Shown here: piece after piece, positions 1 to 9,644 of the stretch
Position numbering within the stretch: the stretch's first letter is position 1
How the letters are laid out: every line of letters begins with the position of its first letter
NCBI RefSeq assembly: GCF_900156045.1
Contig: NZ_FTMX01000001.1
Location: 744,001-808,000, forward strand
Source: Peribacillus simplex
GTDB taxonomy: Bacteria > Bacillota > Bacilli > Bacillales > DSM-1321
Direction of reading: 5' to 3'
DNA length: 64,000 nt
Program-made: the position numbers and the translations under genes
Notes under the pieces: model-generated
Told to the model about the DNA's origin: nothing
The model's database searches: none
Seen by the model: the letters and a program-made list of their open reading frames with translations, nothing else

Positions 1-90
1 AAAACCTTCCGCGTTTATATTGAATGGGTGGACGGATCAGGTTGGAAACCTGTAAAAGTCGAAGAGCTGAAGACAAACGATAAAAGGTAA
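1..90 (+). CDS. yrrS: C-terminal end of a YrrS-like (DUF1510) protein, partial
   Basis: The window opens inside a reading frame whose last 29 codons end at TAA (88-90); the tail reads FRVYIEWVDGSGWKPVKVEEL. I recall this kind of tail from the DUF1510 family (YrrS of B. subtilis), and YrrS lies next to yrrT/yrzA in B. subtilis, so position supports the name. Only the C-terminus is visible, so length, N-terminal anchor and start cannot be judged. The frame is followed by a strong hairpin terminator. Moderate confidence in the name, high that it is coding. Confidence 0.6.
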   Translation, partial: KTFRVYIEWVDGSGWKPVKVEELKTNDKR

Positions 91-110
91 TGGTCAAAAA
101 TTCATAAACG

Positions 111-149
111 AAAACCCCCGAAAGGAATTCCACTTTTCGGGGGTTTTTT
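111..149. terminator. Bidirectional intrinsic terminator between yrrS and yrzA
   Basis: A GC-rich stem (AAAACCCCCGAAA pairing with TTTCGGGGGTTTT) is flanked by an A-run on one side and a T-run on the other, so it can end transcripts of the convergent genes on both sides. Confidence 0.85.
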
Positions 150-157
150 CATGGTGA

Positions 158-370
158 TCATTTTTTTGCTTTAAAGTGGACGACTGCACTATAAAAACGT
201 CTGCCTTCTTCACTTACATACATTTGGTGTGACACGGATTCCACCTGAAGCATGATCGCTTTATTGATTTCAATTTGTGCTTGGATTTTTTCTTCAAGAT
301 TCTTAATGCTTTCTGCCTCGAAAAATTCTATTTTATCTTCGAATAAGTTTAAGTCGAGTTGAAAACTCAT
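158..370 (-). CDS. yrzA: YrzA-like small protein (DUF2536 family)
   Basis: A 70-residue protein starting MSFQLDLN and ending in FYSAVVHFKAKK, which resembles B. subtilis YrzA. The frame is open 29 codons further upstream, but GGAGGGG lies about 7 bases before the codon chosen here and nothing comparable precedes the longer start. Function is unknown in the family. It is a single gene, convergent with yrrS and divergent from yrrT, and has no signal peptide or membrane segment. Confidence 0.75.
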   Translation of the reverse strand: MSFQLDLNLFEDKIEFFEAESIKNLEEKIQAQIEINKAIMLQVESVSHQMYVSEEGRRFYSAVVHFKAKK

Positions 371-527
371 GACTGTTCCCCTCCAACATTTAGATACTGT
401 TAGTTTAACACCATTTTGGCCGAATCTGAACCGAATGAATGATTTGCCTAAAAACAAGAACTGTTTCTGTGTTTAATTCATATTATGCTTATAGGTTTTA
501 TTATCTTATCATAAAAGGTGATTAAAA

Positions 528-1166
528 ATGGGCAGAGAATTTATAGATTTATTTGAAGAATGGTCAAAATCGTATGATGATACGGTTGGTGGACACGATA
601 TTGAGTATCAAGAGGTTTTTAAACATTATGATAACATATTGGAAAGCGTCACGGATAGGGCTCATGGCCATGTGCTCGAGTTCGGAGTAGGTACCGGGAA
701 TTTGACGGAAAGGCTTTTGAAGAAAGGCCTGAAGGTATCGGGAATAGAACCTTCACCTGCGATGAGGGAAATAGCGGTATGCAAGCTCGGCGGAAAAACA
801 GAAATTGTCGATGGCGATTTTATCGATTTTCCGAAGCCGGAACAGGTTGATTCGATCGTGAGTACGTACGCTTTTCACCATTTAACCGATGAAGAAAAAG
901 AAAAAGCTATAGCCAACTATGGAAAGTTACTGAATACTGGTGGTAAAATAGTGTTTGCGGATACGATGTATCAATCAAGGGAAGCGCATGAACGAGCGAT
1001 TCAAGATGCAAGTCAGGCAGGCTTTCATAATTTGGCAAACGATTTGCAAACGGAATATTATACTACGATTCCTTTTTTGGAAAGTGTGCTTGAAGCAAAT
1101 GGATATAAAGTGAGCTTCGAGCGCTGCAATCAATTTGTCTGGATTATGGAGGCGGAAAAATTATAG
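528..1166 (+). CDS. yrrT: SAM-dependent methyltransferase YrrT
   Basis: A 212-residue class I methyltransferase. The SAM-binding motif I reads [12 protein letters not shown] near residue 45, followed by an acidic strand end (GIEPSP) and a DFIDF motif. The substrate is unknown. The gene opens the methionine-to-cysteine conversion operon; mtnN follows 16 bases downstream. The family link to sulfur recycling comes from B. subtilis, where yrrT is co-transcribed with mtnN-mccAB under CymR; I could not confirm a CymR operator here. AAAGGTG before the ATG serves as the ribosome site. Confidence 0.9.
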   Translation: MGREFIDLFEEWSKSYDDTVGGHDIEYQEVFKHYDNILESVTDRAHGHVLEFGVGTGNLTERLLKKGLKVSGIEPSPAMREIAVCKLGGKTEIVDGDFIDFPKPEQVDSIVSTYAFHHLTDEEKEKAIANYGKLLNTGGKIVFADTMYQSREAHERAIQDASQAGFHNLANDLQTEYYTTIPFLESVLEANGYKVSFERCNQFVWIMEAEKL

Positions 1167-1182
1167 GAAGAGGTTTTTACTA

Positions 1183-1878
1183 ATGAAGGTAGCCATAATC
1201 GGAGCAATGGAAGAAGAAGTTACGATTTTACGTGATAAATTGGAAGGTTTGGAGCAGGTGACCATTGCCGGTTCCGAGTTCAATACAGGCAAACTGAATG
1301 GTGTCGAGGTCATTTTGCTTAAATCGGGAATCGGTAAAGTGAATGCGGCAATGTCCACTGCGATCCTGTTAGAAAAATTCAAACCGGATGCAGTCATCAA
1401 TACTGGCTCTGCCGGCGGTTATCATCCAGCACTTAATGTAGGGGATGTGGTCATATCCTCGGAAGTACGGCACCATGATGTCGATGTGACGATTTTCGGA
1501 TATGAATACGGTCAAGTCCCTCAGCTGCCTGCAGCTTTCATCCCGGATGAGAAGCTTTTCGCAATAGCGGAAGAAGCAGCAAAAGAAATCGAGGATATAC
1601 AAGTGGCCAAAGGGTTGATCGTGACGGGGGATTCTTTCATGAATGATCCTGACAGGGTTGAATTCGTCAGAGGGAAATTCTCCGATTTATACGCGGTGGA
1701 AATGGAAGCGGCAGCCATTGCACAGGTAGCCTTCCAATTCAAGACACCGTTTGTCATCATTCGTTCCCTTTCGGATATCGCAGGTAAGGAGTCCAATATT
1801 TCCTTTGATAAATTCTTGGAAACTGCGGCTCTTCATTCAGCGGCACTGATTTTGAAAATGGTTGAAAAAATGAAATGA
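1183..1878 (+). CDS. mtnN: 5'-methylthioadenosine/S-adenosylhomocysteine nucleosidase
   Basis: Hydrolyses MTA and S-adenosylhomocysteine to adenine plus the thioribose sugar, the step that feeds homocysteine recycling. The 231-residue product equals the B. subtilis length. Visible signatures are the start [13 protein letters not shown], the NTGSAGG phosphate/purine motif, the EMEAAAIAQ segment with the ribose-binding Met-Glu pair, and the catalytic Asp in SLSDIAG. A longer frame begins upstream inside yrrT, but the ATG at 1183 sits behind AGGAAGAGG and gives the family N-terminus. Second gene of the yrrT operon. Confidence 0.97.
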   Translation: MKVAIIGAMEEEVTILRDKLEGLEQVTIAGSEFNTGKLNGVEVILLKSGIGKVNAAMSTAILLEKFKPDAVINTGSAGGYHPALNVGDVVISSEVRHHDVDVTIFGYEYGQVPQLPAAFIPDEKLFAIAEEAAKEIEDIQVAKGLIVTGDSFMNDPDRVEFVRGKFSDLYAVEMEAAAIAQVAFQFKTPFVIIRSLSDIAGKESNISFDKFLETAALHSAALILKMVEKMK

Positions 1879-1972
1879 ATGGTAAGTGATCAGCGGAAGC
1901 CTTTCTGCTGATCATTCTTTATTGCATAATTCTTATTAAGTTGGTAGGATAACTATGAAAGGATGTCCGAAT

Positions 1973-4034
<2,062 letters not shown>

Positions 4035-4147
4035 CCGGAGAGGGACCGCTTCATAGCTGACTGCCATTATTTACACCCTGTCATTTGGAATAAATATGGT
4101 AGAATGAGATATCGATATCTTATTAGCTTGAAAGAAGGTGGAATGGC

Positions 4148-4411
4148 ATGAAAAACCGCAAAAAACAAACGGTTGCATTGCTGCGTTCGAAAATGGTCGA
4201 TTTTAAACAATTTGCGATCACTTTGTTATGTGTGGGTTCGTTCTTCTATTTAGGAACCATCCTTCCCTCTGGCGACAAAGCGATGATTGGCACGTATGTC
4301 TATATGGGAGCGACAATAACTTTCTTGGGCATGTCCATAGTCTTTTTCTCATTATCCAAAAAATACAAAAAGATCTTGGCCGATATGGATGACCAGGACT
4401 CTTTACAATAA
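4148..4411 (+). CDS. yrhC: YrhC-like small membrane protein
   Basis: An 87-residue protein with two predicted membrane helices (about residues 22-39 and 48-67) between basic N- and C-terminal ends. Position directly after mccB and general look match YrhC of B. subtilis, a family of unknown function. A 113-base gap separates it from mccB, so it may have its own promoter (TATGGTAGAATGAGAT lies upstream). Ribosome site AAGAAGGTGGA. Confidence 0.8.
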   Translation: MKNRKKQTVALLRSKMVDFKQFAITLLCVGSFFYLGTILPSGDKAMIGTYVYMGATITFLGMSIVFFSLSKKYKKILADMDDQDSLQ

Positions 4412-4420
4412 TAGAAGCAA

Positions 4421-4452
4421 ACCTGATTCTTTAATGGAATCAGGTTTTTTTG
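4421..4452 (+). terminator. Intrinsic terminator after yrhC
   Basis: Stem ACCTGATTC / GAATCAGGT with a 7-base loop followed by TTTTTTTG. Confidence 0.9.
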
Positions 4453-4570
4453 TTTCTAACGATGTTGCCCAATAGGGGCAGATTTATCATACTGCTTGCC
4501 TATTTAGGTAATAATGGCCCTTGAAAATGGGTAAAAAGATCGAAATTTTCAAATAAATAGGCAAAAGCCG

Positions 4571-4599
4571 TTTACAAATATCGAATTTGTGGATATACT
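4571..4599 (+). promoter_or_regulatory. SigA-type promoter for a tiny ORF
   Basis: TTTACA (4571-4576) and TATACT (4594-4599) are separated by exactly 17 bases. A Shine-Dalgarno sequence and a 31-codon ORF follow within 45 bases, so this is a complete transcription unit for a very short protein. Confidence 0.65.
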
Positions 4600-4639
4600 T
4601 ACCAAGTAATAAAAAATATTCCAAAGGAGGTCGGAGAAA

Positions 4640-4735
4640 ATGACATTGTATCTACATGGAGCCGTCGCAATCAGCCCGTCCGTTTCAAAAGACAATCATA
4701 TAAAATTCGACCTGTGCCAAGCGGAATATTTCTAA
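4640..4735 (+). CDS. Unrecognised 31-residue small protein
   Basis: I do not recognise this product. The ORF starts MTLYLHGAVAIS and ends CQAEYF. Support for it being translated is contextual: a 17-base-spaced SigA promoter just upstream, AAAGGAGGTCGGAG about 4-12 bases before the ATG, and a terminator hairpin 35 bases after the stop. The composition is soluble, with no membrane segment. The first three residues match those of YrzI encoded downstream, but the rest does not align. It could also be a leader peptide or an untranslated small RNA. Confidence 0.5.
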   Translation: MTLYLHGAVAISPSVSKDNHIKFDLCQAEYF

Positions 4736-4769
4736 AGCAATTTGGCTTTATTAATCATTCAGACATAAC

Positions 4770-4807
4770 GGCCGCAGGGAGAAGTGTTTTATCCTGCGGC
4801 CTTTTTA
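4770..4807 (+). terminator. Intrinsic terminator after the 31-codon ORF
   Basis: GGCCGCAGG / CCTGCGGCC stem with a 12-base loop followed by TTTTTAT. Confidence 0.85.
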
Positions 4808-4822
4808 TATTTTCTAAAAAAT

Positions 4823-4857
4823 CCCGCAGGAGGACGTAACTTTCTGCGGCCTTTTTA
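4823..4857 (+). terminator. Second, weaker terminator copy
   Basis: CCGCAG / CTGCGG stem followed by CCTTTTTAT. The right arm plus T-run (CTGCGGCCTTTTTAT) repeats the end of the preceding terminator, so the pair looks like a local duplication. Confidence 0.55.
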
Positions 4858-4897
4858 TGCCTTTTTGTTGGGCCGCTCCCTTAAAGGAGGTGATATT

Positions 4898-5038
4898 ATG
4901 ACACTGAATATGCTTTTTTTTACAATCACGATTAAAATGAAAAAAATGACTGCCGAGGAATGTTTGCAACAGGAGAGAATCCACAAGATTCGAGAAGAAC
5001 ATCTAGATAAAGCGTTGAAACATCGTCCTTTTTTCTAA
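4898..5038 (+). CDS. yrzI: YrzI family small protein
   Basis: A 46-residue protein starting MTLNMLFFTITI followed by a charged, probably helical tail. This N-terminus is the signature of the Bac_small_yrzI family (YrzI in B. subtilis), listed as a probable sporulation protein with no known function. The frame extends upstream through the terminator, but AAAGGAGGTGAT immediately precedes the ATG at 4898. Location after yrhC agrees with B. subtilis as I recall it. Confidence 0.8.
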   Translation: MTLNMLFFTITIKMKKMTAEECLQQERIHKIREEHLDKALKHRPFF

Positions 5039-5095
5039 AAAATATACGAGGTTGGTATTCCGTTTTAAAAAAAATTAAGAAAGGTGGAGGTTAAT

Positions 5096-5161
5096 ATGTT
5101 GAACTTGTTATATGTAAAAGGAGAGAAGCGTTGCTATTGGCAGGAGAAGGATACCGGCTAA
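5096..5161 (+). CDS. Possible 21-residue ORF (first of an overlapping pair)
   Basis: ATG preceded by GAAAGGTGGAGG; the product starts MLNLLYVKGEKR and stops after 21 codons. Not recognised. It overlaps a TTG-started ORF in the -1 frame whose ribosome site (AAAGGAG) lies inside this one. Alternatives are translational coupling, or one small gene of about 52 codons broken by a frameshift near 5145-5160: joining the two frames there gives an uninterrupted peptide. Confidence 0.35.
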   Translation: MLNLLYVKGEKRCYWQEKDTG

Positions 5162-5247
5162 CGGATCTAGCGGTGCATCTAGAAGCATTGTCATGGTATA
5201 CAGCGGAAAAAGGCCATTGGAAACATGATAAAGTGAAGGTATGGTGA
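5131..5247 (+). CDS. Possible 38-residue ORF overlapping the previous one
   Basis: Starts at TTG with AAAGGAG seven bases upstream, and reads through YRLTDLAVHLEALSWYT to a TGA. Rich in Trp and His; no family recognised. It overlaps the 21-codon ORF by 31 bases in the -1 frame. It could be the second half of a decayed gene instead of an independent protein. A terminator follows about 65 bases later. Confidence 0.35.
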   Translation: MLLAGEGYRLTDLAVHLEALSWYTAEKGHWKHDKVKVW

Positions 5248-5310
5248 TTAATGGTTATGACGCTGCTTAACTCGGAACTGCAACGTTGGAAGTGAATATG
5301 TAAATGGGAA

Positions 5311-5337
5311 AACTCGGCACTCGGGCCGAGTTTTTTT
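5311..5337. terminator. Intrinsic terminator (bidirectional)
   Basis: AACTCGGC / GCCGAGTT stem with a 6-base loop and a T-run on the plus strand. It lies between the tiny ORFs and the convergent YjcZ-like gene. Confidence 0.85.
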
Positions 5338-5348
5338 CTTTGCCTGTA

Positions 5349-5537
5349 TCAGCAGCACGGACCTGAACCTCCAAAACCAAATCCACATCCCGGCAACCAC
5401 CAAAACCCGAAAATGAGCAATAAAATCAGGAGGACAATAAACAGGCCATAACCAAAGCCGTAGCCGGACCCTGCATAACAAGGCGCAGGAGCCGGATAAC
5501 CATAGCTGCATCCGTATGGTCCATAGTTATATCCCAT
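5349..5537 (-). CDS. YjcZ-like glycine/tyrosine-rich sporulation protein
   Basis: A 62-residue protein in three parts: a Tyr/Gly/Pro/Cys-rich head ([17 protein letters not shown]), one hydrophobic helix ([19 protein letters not shown]) and a Gly/Cys tail ending GPCC. This is the layout of the YjcZ/YhfH-like small spore proteins of Bacillus. The start was chosen at 5537 because AGGGAAAGGGGG precedes it; the longer frame lacks a ribosome site. It is divergent from sigK, which fits a mother-cell role, but the function is unknown. Confidence 0.7.
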   Translation of the reverse strand: MGYNYGPYGCSYGYPAPAPCYAGSGYGFGYGLFIVLLILLLIFGFWWLPGCGFGFGGSGPCC

Positions 5538-5730
5538 CGTAAAAAACCCCCTTTCCCTAAAAAATTCCCTATCATTATATGAACACTTTCCTTCGTTCGT
5601 TTGGGAATACAACCAGGCTGGATTGATCATTTTACACCATTCATTATTTCTTTTAGTGGGACAGACACGAACAAGCCCACTGTTGCATAGGTATGAAATA
5701 GGGAAGCCAAAGAAACGGGGGATGGAACCA

Positions 5731-6453
5731 ATGCCCGGAATACTTACAGTTGTCGGTTATATTATCAAAGAATTTTACTTCTTCGTTTCCTATGTGAAAA
5801 ACAACGCTTTTCCCCAGCCCTTGTCATCTCAGGATGAAAAGAGATATCTGAAGCTAATGAGCGAGGGAGACGGTGATGCCCGTAACATCCTGATCGAACA
5901 TAATCTCAGACTTGTTGCCCATATCGTCAAGAAATTCGAGAATACGGGCGAGGATACAGAGGATTTGATTTCGATTGGGACAATTGGTTTGATAAAAGCC
6001 ATTGAGAGTTATTCGGATGGGAAGGGTACGAAGCTGGCCACATATGCGGCGCGATGCATTGAGAATGAGATCTTGATGCATTTACGGGCGACAAAGAAAA
6101 CGAAGAAAGATATTTCCCTGCATGATCCGATCGGTCAAGATAAAGAAGGAAATGAAATCAGTTTAATCGATGTACTGAAATCGGAATCGGAAGATGTCAT
6201 CGATACGATTCAGCTTAATATGGAAATTGAAAAAGTGAAAAAGTATATTGATATTTTGGATGAACGCGAAAAGGAAGTCATTGTAGGCAGGTTCGGACTG
6301 GATTTGAAAAAGGAAAAAACCCAGAGGGAAATCGCTAAAGAGCTTGGCATTTCACGCAGTTATGTATCAAGGATCGAAAAACGTGCTTTAATGAAGATGT
6401 TCCACGAATTTTACAGAGCAGAAAAAGAGAAGGAAAAGAAAGCCAAAGGATAG
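5731..6453 (+). CDS. sigK: Sporulation sigma factor SigK (pro-SigK), uninterrupted
   Basis: Late mother-cell sigma factor, 240 residues, almost identical in layout to B. subtilis pro-SigK. The hydrophobic N-terminal pro-sequence (about 20 residues, up to FFVS|YVKNN) is the part removed by SpoIVFB. Region 2 ([37 protein letters not shown]) and region 4 ([28 protein letters not shown]) are complete. In B. subtilis the gene is split by the skin prophage; here it is continuous. ATG 5731 lies 9 bases after GGGGG; an ATG three codons earlier is too close to it. CATAGGTAT and GGGACAG upstream may be SigE and SpoIIID sites. Confidence 0.95.
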   Translation: MPGILTVVGYIIKEFYFFVSYVKNNAFPQPLSSQDEKRYLKLMSEGDGDARNILIEHNLRLVAHIVKKFENTGEDTEDLISIGTIGLIKAIESYSDGKGTKLATYAARCIENEILMHLRATKKTKKDISLHDPIGQDKEGNEISLIDVLKSESEDVIDTIQLNMEIEKVKKYIDILDEREKEVIVGRFGLDLKKEKTQREIAKELGISRSYVSRIEKRALMKMFHEFYRAEKEKEKKAKG

Positions 6454-6471
6454 GAATGGTAAAAGGCAAAG

Positions 6472-6507
6472 AGAGTGCGGGAAAATTTCCCCGCACTCTT
6501 TTTTTAA
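6472..6507 (+). terminator. Intrinsic terminator after sigK
   Basis: AGAGTGCGGGG / CCCCGCACTCT stem around AAAATTT, followed by a T7 run. The T-run overlaps the stop codon of the convergent small gene. Confidence 0.92.
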
Positions 6508-6620
6508 TATTTATTTCTGATCATATCTGCAAAAGCGTGATAAATCTCGATTCCCTGAAAAAGGAACATGCGTGAAGCGGTTAAAGATAAGATCCCTATC
6601 ATAATAAAGCGAAACCACAT
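6504..6620 (-). CDS. Unrecognised 38-residue small membrane protein
   Basis: The ORF reads MWFRFIMIGILSLTASRMF and ends FADMIRNKY. GGAGGAG lies 7-8 bases before the ATG, an excellent ribosome site. One hydrophobic segment (about residues 4-14) is followed by an amphipathic stretch, typical of short membrane-associated peptides. No family recognised. It lies convergent to sigK and downstream of another small membrane protein on the same strand, so the two may be co-transcribed (27-base gap). Confidence 0.6.
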   Translation of the reverse strand: MWFRFIMIGILSLTASRMFLFQGIEIYHAFADMIRNKY

Positions 6621-6645
6621 ATGAATCACTCCTCCATTTTATTTT

Positions 6646-6948
6646 TTATAAAATGTCAGAGCGTAAGGCTACGTAATTCGCCTGGAAAAAAACAGGGCTG
6701 AGATATCGTCGGCGAAGATTTGAGTGAAAATAAAGAAAACTCAAAATGGAAAATTCGAAAAAGAGAATAATGATAAGTGTTTGCCATGAACTAAAGGAAG
6801 GCACGAAAGGCTGTTTCTTGTCGGCCTTATCCCAATGGTGAACATCGGTATGTTCCTCAATGGTTAGCTGCTGTGCATGATGATGGAACTGTATGGGCAG
6901 TGTCCAAAGGAGCAAGATGATGGCAGACATGTGAATGAAGAATTTCAT
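6646..6948 (-). CDS. Unrecognised small membrane protein with a His-rich loop
   Basis: A 100-residue protein with a hydrophobic N-terminal helix (about residues 5-21), a His-rich central stretch (FHHHAQQ, DVHHWDK) and a second helix (about 56-74), then a basic tail. GGGAAAGGGGCGG before the ATG supports this start over one 13 codons upstream. The histidines might bind metal, but that is only a guess. Family unknown. Confidence 0.55.
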   Translation of the reverse strand: MKFFIHMSAIILLLWTLPIQFHHHAQQLTIEEHTDVHHWDKADKKQPFVPSFSSWQTLIIILFFEFSILSFLYFHSNLRRRYLSPVFFQANYVALRSDIL

Positions 6949-7110
6949 ATGAATCAACCGCCCCTTTCCCAAGAATATATACATCATAACATGCTTTTAA
7001 TCTGGGATATAGAAAAATGTTCCGACAAAATACTGAAAATTCCTTTTAATTAGAAAAATATTGAATTTACCTCTATAATGGGATTATTGATAAAAAGGGG
7101 GCAATTTAGT

Positions 7111-8901
7111 ATGGGATATTCTTTGACGTGGGATTTGGATATCTTTTTTAAAGGAGGAAGCTCTTCTAAGGAGTTCCTGATTTTTTTAGATGAAATTAAC
7201 GGCGAGGTAAAAGAATTAGACCGAATTGTAAGCAATATCAATCCAGAAGGAAATGATGAAATCAGTTTAATCCAGGCATTTGATCTTTTTAAAGATACAA
7301 ATATGAAATCCACGCAGGCAAGTGCATTCATTGGCTGCCTAGAAGCTCAAAATGCACAGGATAAAAAGGCTGGTCAGCTGCGGATCAAACAAATGAAGAT
7401 AGTCGCTTCACTAAAAATGGTGTTAAGCAAGCTGGATGAAAAGTTGATACAGCTTGATGATGCTTCCTTTAAAAAAATCCTCGAAAAAGAACCATTGAAT
7501 GAATTGGAATTCGTATTGAATGAACGTCGGGAAAAGGCAAAGGAAAAACTTTCCGTGAAGGAAGAATCATTAATCACCCAATTGGCCATGGACGGTTTCG
7601 AAGGTTGGAGCCAAATGTATGATACGATCGTCGGTTCAATGACCATCCCTTATAAGGGTGAAAAGCTTTCTGTAGGCCAAGCGGCGAATAAATTTTCCGA
7701 TCCCGATGAAAGGACCCGGAAAGAATTATTTACTGCGTGGGAACAGGCTTGGGAGGAAAAAAGTGACCTTTTTGCCCGGACTTTGAACCACTTGGCCGGA
7801 TTCCGCCTCAGTGTGAATGAAAAACGGGGCTGGGATGATATTTTGAAAGAGCCTCTTGAAATAGGGAGGATGAAAAAAGAAACCCTCGAAAGCATGTGGA
7901 ATGTAATTGCCGATCATAAGGAGCCGCTTGTGAGGTTTTTAGAAAGGAAAGCGGAGTTACTGGATTTGGATAAATTAAGTTGGGCGGATTTGGACGCACC
8001 GCTCGCCGTTACAGCAGAGTCCAAAGTAATGGATTATCAAGAAGGTGCAGACTTCATCATACAGCAATTCTCTAAGTTCGGGTCTCAATTAGCAAACTTC
8101 ACCCAAAAAGCTTTTGAAGACAGCTGGATTGAAGCGGAGGACAGACCAGGTAAGAGACCAGGCGGTTTTTGTACCGGCTTTCCATTAAATAAGCAGTCAA
8201 GAATTTTCATGACGTATTCGGGCACACCATCCAATGTATCGACATTGGCCCATGAATTGGGACATGCATTCCATTCATATGCGATGAGGGATATCCATCC
8301 GTTGAATCGGTCATATGCCATGAATGTGGCTGAAACCGCCTCTACTTTTGCTGAAATGGTCGTTGCGGATGCAGCTGTGAAGGAAGCGGCCAGTGAGGAA
8401 GAAAAGCTGGTGCTTTTAGAAGATAAAATTCAGCGTTCCGTGGCATTATTGATGAATATCCATGCCCGCTACTTATTCGAAACAAGGTTTTATGCTGAGA
8501 GGAAACAAGGTTATGTCAGTGCCGAACGGTTGAATGAACTGATGGTCGATGCCCAAAAAGAAGCTTATGGCGATGCTTTAAGTGATTATAATCCAACGTT
8601 CTGGGCTTCAAAGCTCCATTTTTATATTACAAGTGTACCATTTTATAATTTTCCGTACACATTCGGATATTTATTCTCATTAGGCATATACGCGAATGCC
8701 CTGAAAGAACCAGCAGGATTCGAAGAAAAATATATCGCTCTATTAAAGGATACCGGTTCCATGAAGGTCGAGGATTTGGCGGAGAAGCATTTGGGCGTCG
8801 ATTTGAAGACCCGGGATTTTTGGAAAGAAGCGGTCAATGCCTGTATGGAGGATGTAGAAGAATTCTTGCGTTTGACCGACCCCCTAGTCCGAAAAGCTTA
8901 A
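7111..8901 (+). CDS. M3 family oligoendopeptidase (PepF-like)
   Basis: A zinc metallopeptidase of 596 residues that cleaves short cytoplasmic peptides. The active site HELGHAFH begins at H381 (H381, E382 and H385 as catalytic/zinc residues), and the downstream NVAETASTFAEM supplies the third ligand region. The N-terminal half is the helical oligopeptidase domain. The start at 7111 (MGYSLTWDLD) follows AAAAAGGGGG; a longer frame begins 11 codons earlier. Bacillus genomes carry more than one PepF paralogue, so no symbol is assigned. It is a single transcription unit ending at a strong terminator. Confidence 0.92.
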   Translation: MGYSLTWDLDIFFKGGSSSKEFLIFLDEINGEVKELDRIVSNINPEGNDEISLIQAFDLFKDTNMKSTQASAFIGCLEAQNAQDKKAGQLRIKQMKIVASLKMVLSKLDEKLIQLDDASFKKILEKEPLNELEFVLNERREKAKEKLSVKEESLITQLAMDGFEGWSQMYDTIVGSMTIPYKGEKLSVGQAANKFSDPDERTRKELFTAWEQAWEEKSDLFARTLNHLAGFRLSVNEKRGWDDILKEPLEIGRMKKETLESMWNVIADHKEPLVRFLERKAELLDLDKLSWADLDAPLAVTAESKVMDYQEGADFIIQQFSKFGSQLANFTQKAFEDSWIEAEDRPGKRPGGFCTGFPLNKQSRIFMTYSGTPSNVSTLAHELGHAFHSYAMRDIHPLNRSYAMNVAETASTFAEMVVADAAVKEAASEEEKLVLLEDKIQRSVALLMNIHARYLFETRFYAERKQGYVSAERLNELMVDAQKEAYGDALSDYNPTFWASKLHFYITSVPFYNFPYTFGYLFSLGIYANALKEPAGFEEKYIALLKDTGSMKVEDLAEKHLGVDLKTRDFWKEAVNACMEDVEEFLRLTDPLVRKA

Positions 8902-8927
8902 GAAGGGTTTCGGATGGAATATGAACG

Positions 8928-8967
8928 AAAAAAGCGGATGTCCGGTTTAGGACATCCGCTTTTCTTA
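8928..8967. terminator. Bidirectional terminator between oligoendopeptidase and pssA
   Basis: A 14-bp perfect stem (AAAAGCGGATGTCC / GGACATCCGCTTTT) around GGTTTA, with A and T runs on either side. Confidence 0.92.
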
Positions 8968-8968
8968 T

Positions 8969-9508
8969 TTAAACTTTCTTCAGTTTAAATGGACTGACCA
9001 TAAGTAATGATAATATAATCATGAGGGATAAGAAAAAGACCGGATGGAAATACGGGATGGCTAGATAACTTAAAGTAGCAATGCAGCCCGCAACCGTAAT
9101 TGGCACTCCTGTAAAATATCCATTGCTTTCACTTATATTGAAGCGGGCGAGACGAAATGCGCCACAGCCAATATAGAAAACCGTGAAGAGTGTGCCAGGT
9201 GCTCCGAATTCTATTAATATTCCTTGGTATAATAATAGAGCTGGTGCGACGCCAAAGGATATGATGTCACACATCGAATCAAGTTGCTTACCCAATTCCG
9301 ATTCAATGTTGAATTTACGTGCAACCATACCGTCAAAGCGATCTGCAAGGGCAGCCAGGAAAATTAATAGCAGGCTTAAATTCAATTGGCCGTGCATTAC
9401 GGCAATTATCGCAAATCCACCAAGGGATAAATTGATTAAAGTAAGTATATTTGCTGTTTGTGTTTTCACTTTTTTTATGGTTTGATCTAGGGCGTGTAAT
9501 AAAAACAT
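8969..9508 (-). CDS. pssA: CDP-diacylglycerol-serine O-phosphatidyltransferase
   Basis: Makes phosphatidylserine from CDP-diacylglycerol and serine at the membrane. The CDP-alcohol phosphotransferase motif fits exactly: D56, D59-G60, A63-R64, G73, D77, D81. 179 residues, with several membrane helices covering most of the remainder. Ribosome site AAGGAGGG. Divergently arranged with psd, whose product decarboxylates phosphatidylserine, so the pair makes phosphatidylethanolamine. B. subtilis has both genes elsewhere on its chromosome. Confidence 0.95.
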   Translation of the reverse strand: MFLLHALDQTIKKVKTQTANILTLINLSLGGFAIIAVMHGQLNLSLLLIFLAALADRFDGMVARKFNIESELGKQLDSMCDIISFGVAPALLLYQGILIEFGAPGTLFTVFYIGCGAFRLARFNISESNGYFTGVPITVAGCIATLSYLAIPYFHPVFFLSLMIILSLLMVSPFKLKKV

Positions 9509-9644
9509 CTTTTCCCTCCTTTCAAATGAAACAAATTAAAACAATATATAGTAAACATAAGCATTTATTATATAATAATATTTTACTTAACACAATTTAT
9601 GCAAGAGAATTTTAGAATAATTTTACAATTTGGAGTGGTTTTAT

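Noticed and set aside
4784-4897. Upstream extension of the yrzI frame
   Set aside because: It would translate through two terminators; the AAAGGAGGTGAT before 4898 marks the real start.
5251-5295. 14-codon ORF after the 38-codon ORF
   Set aside because: Too short, and without an independent ribosome site.
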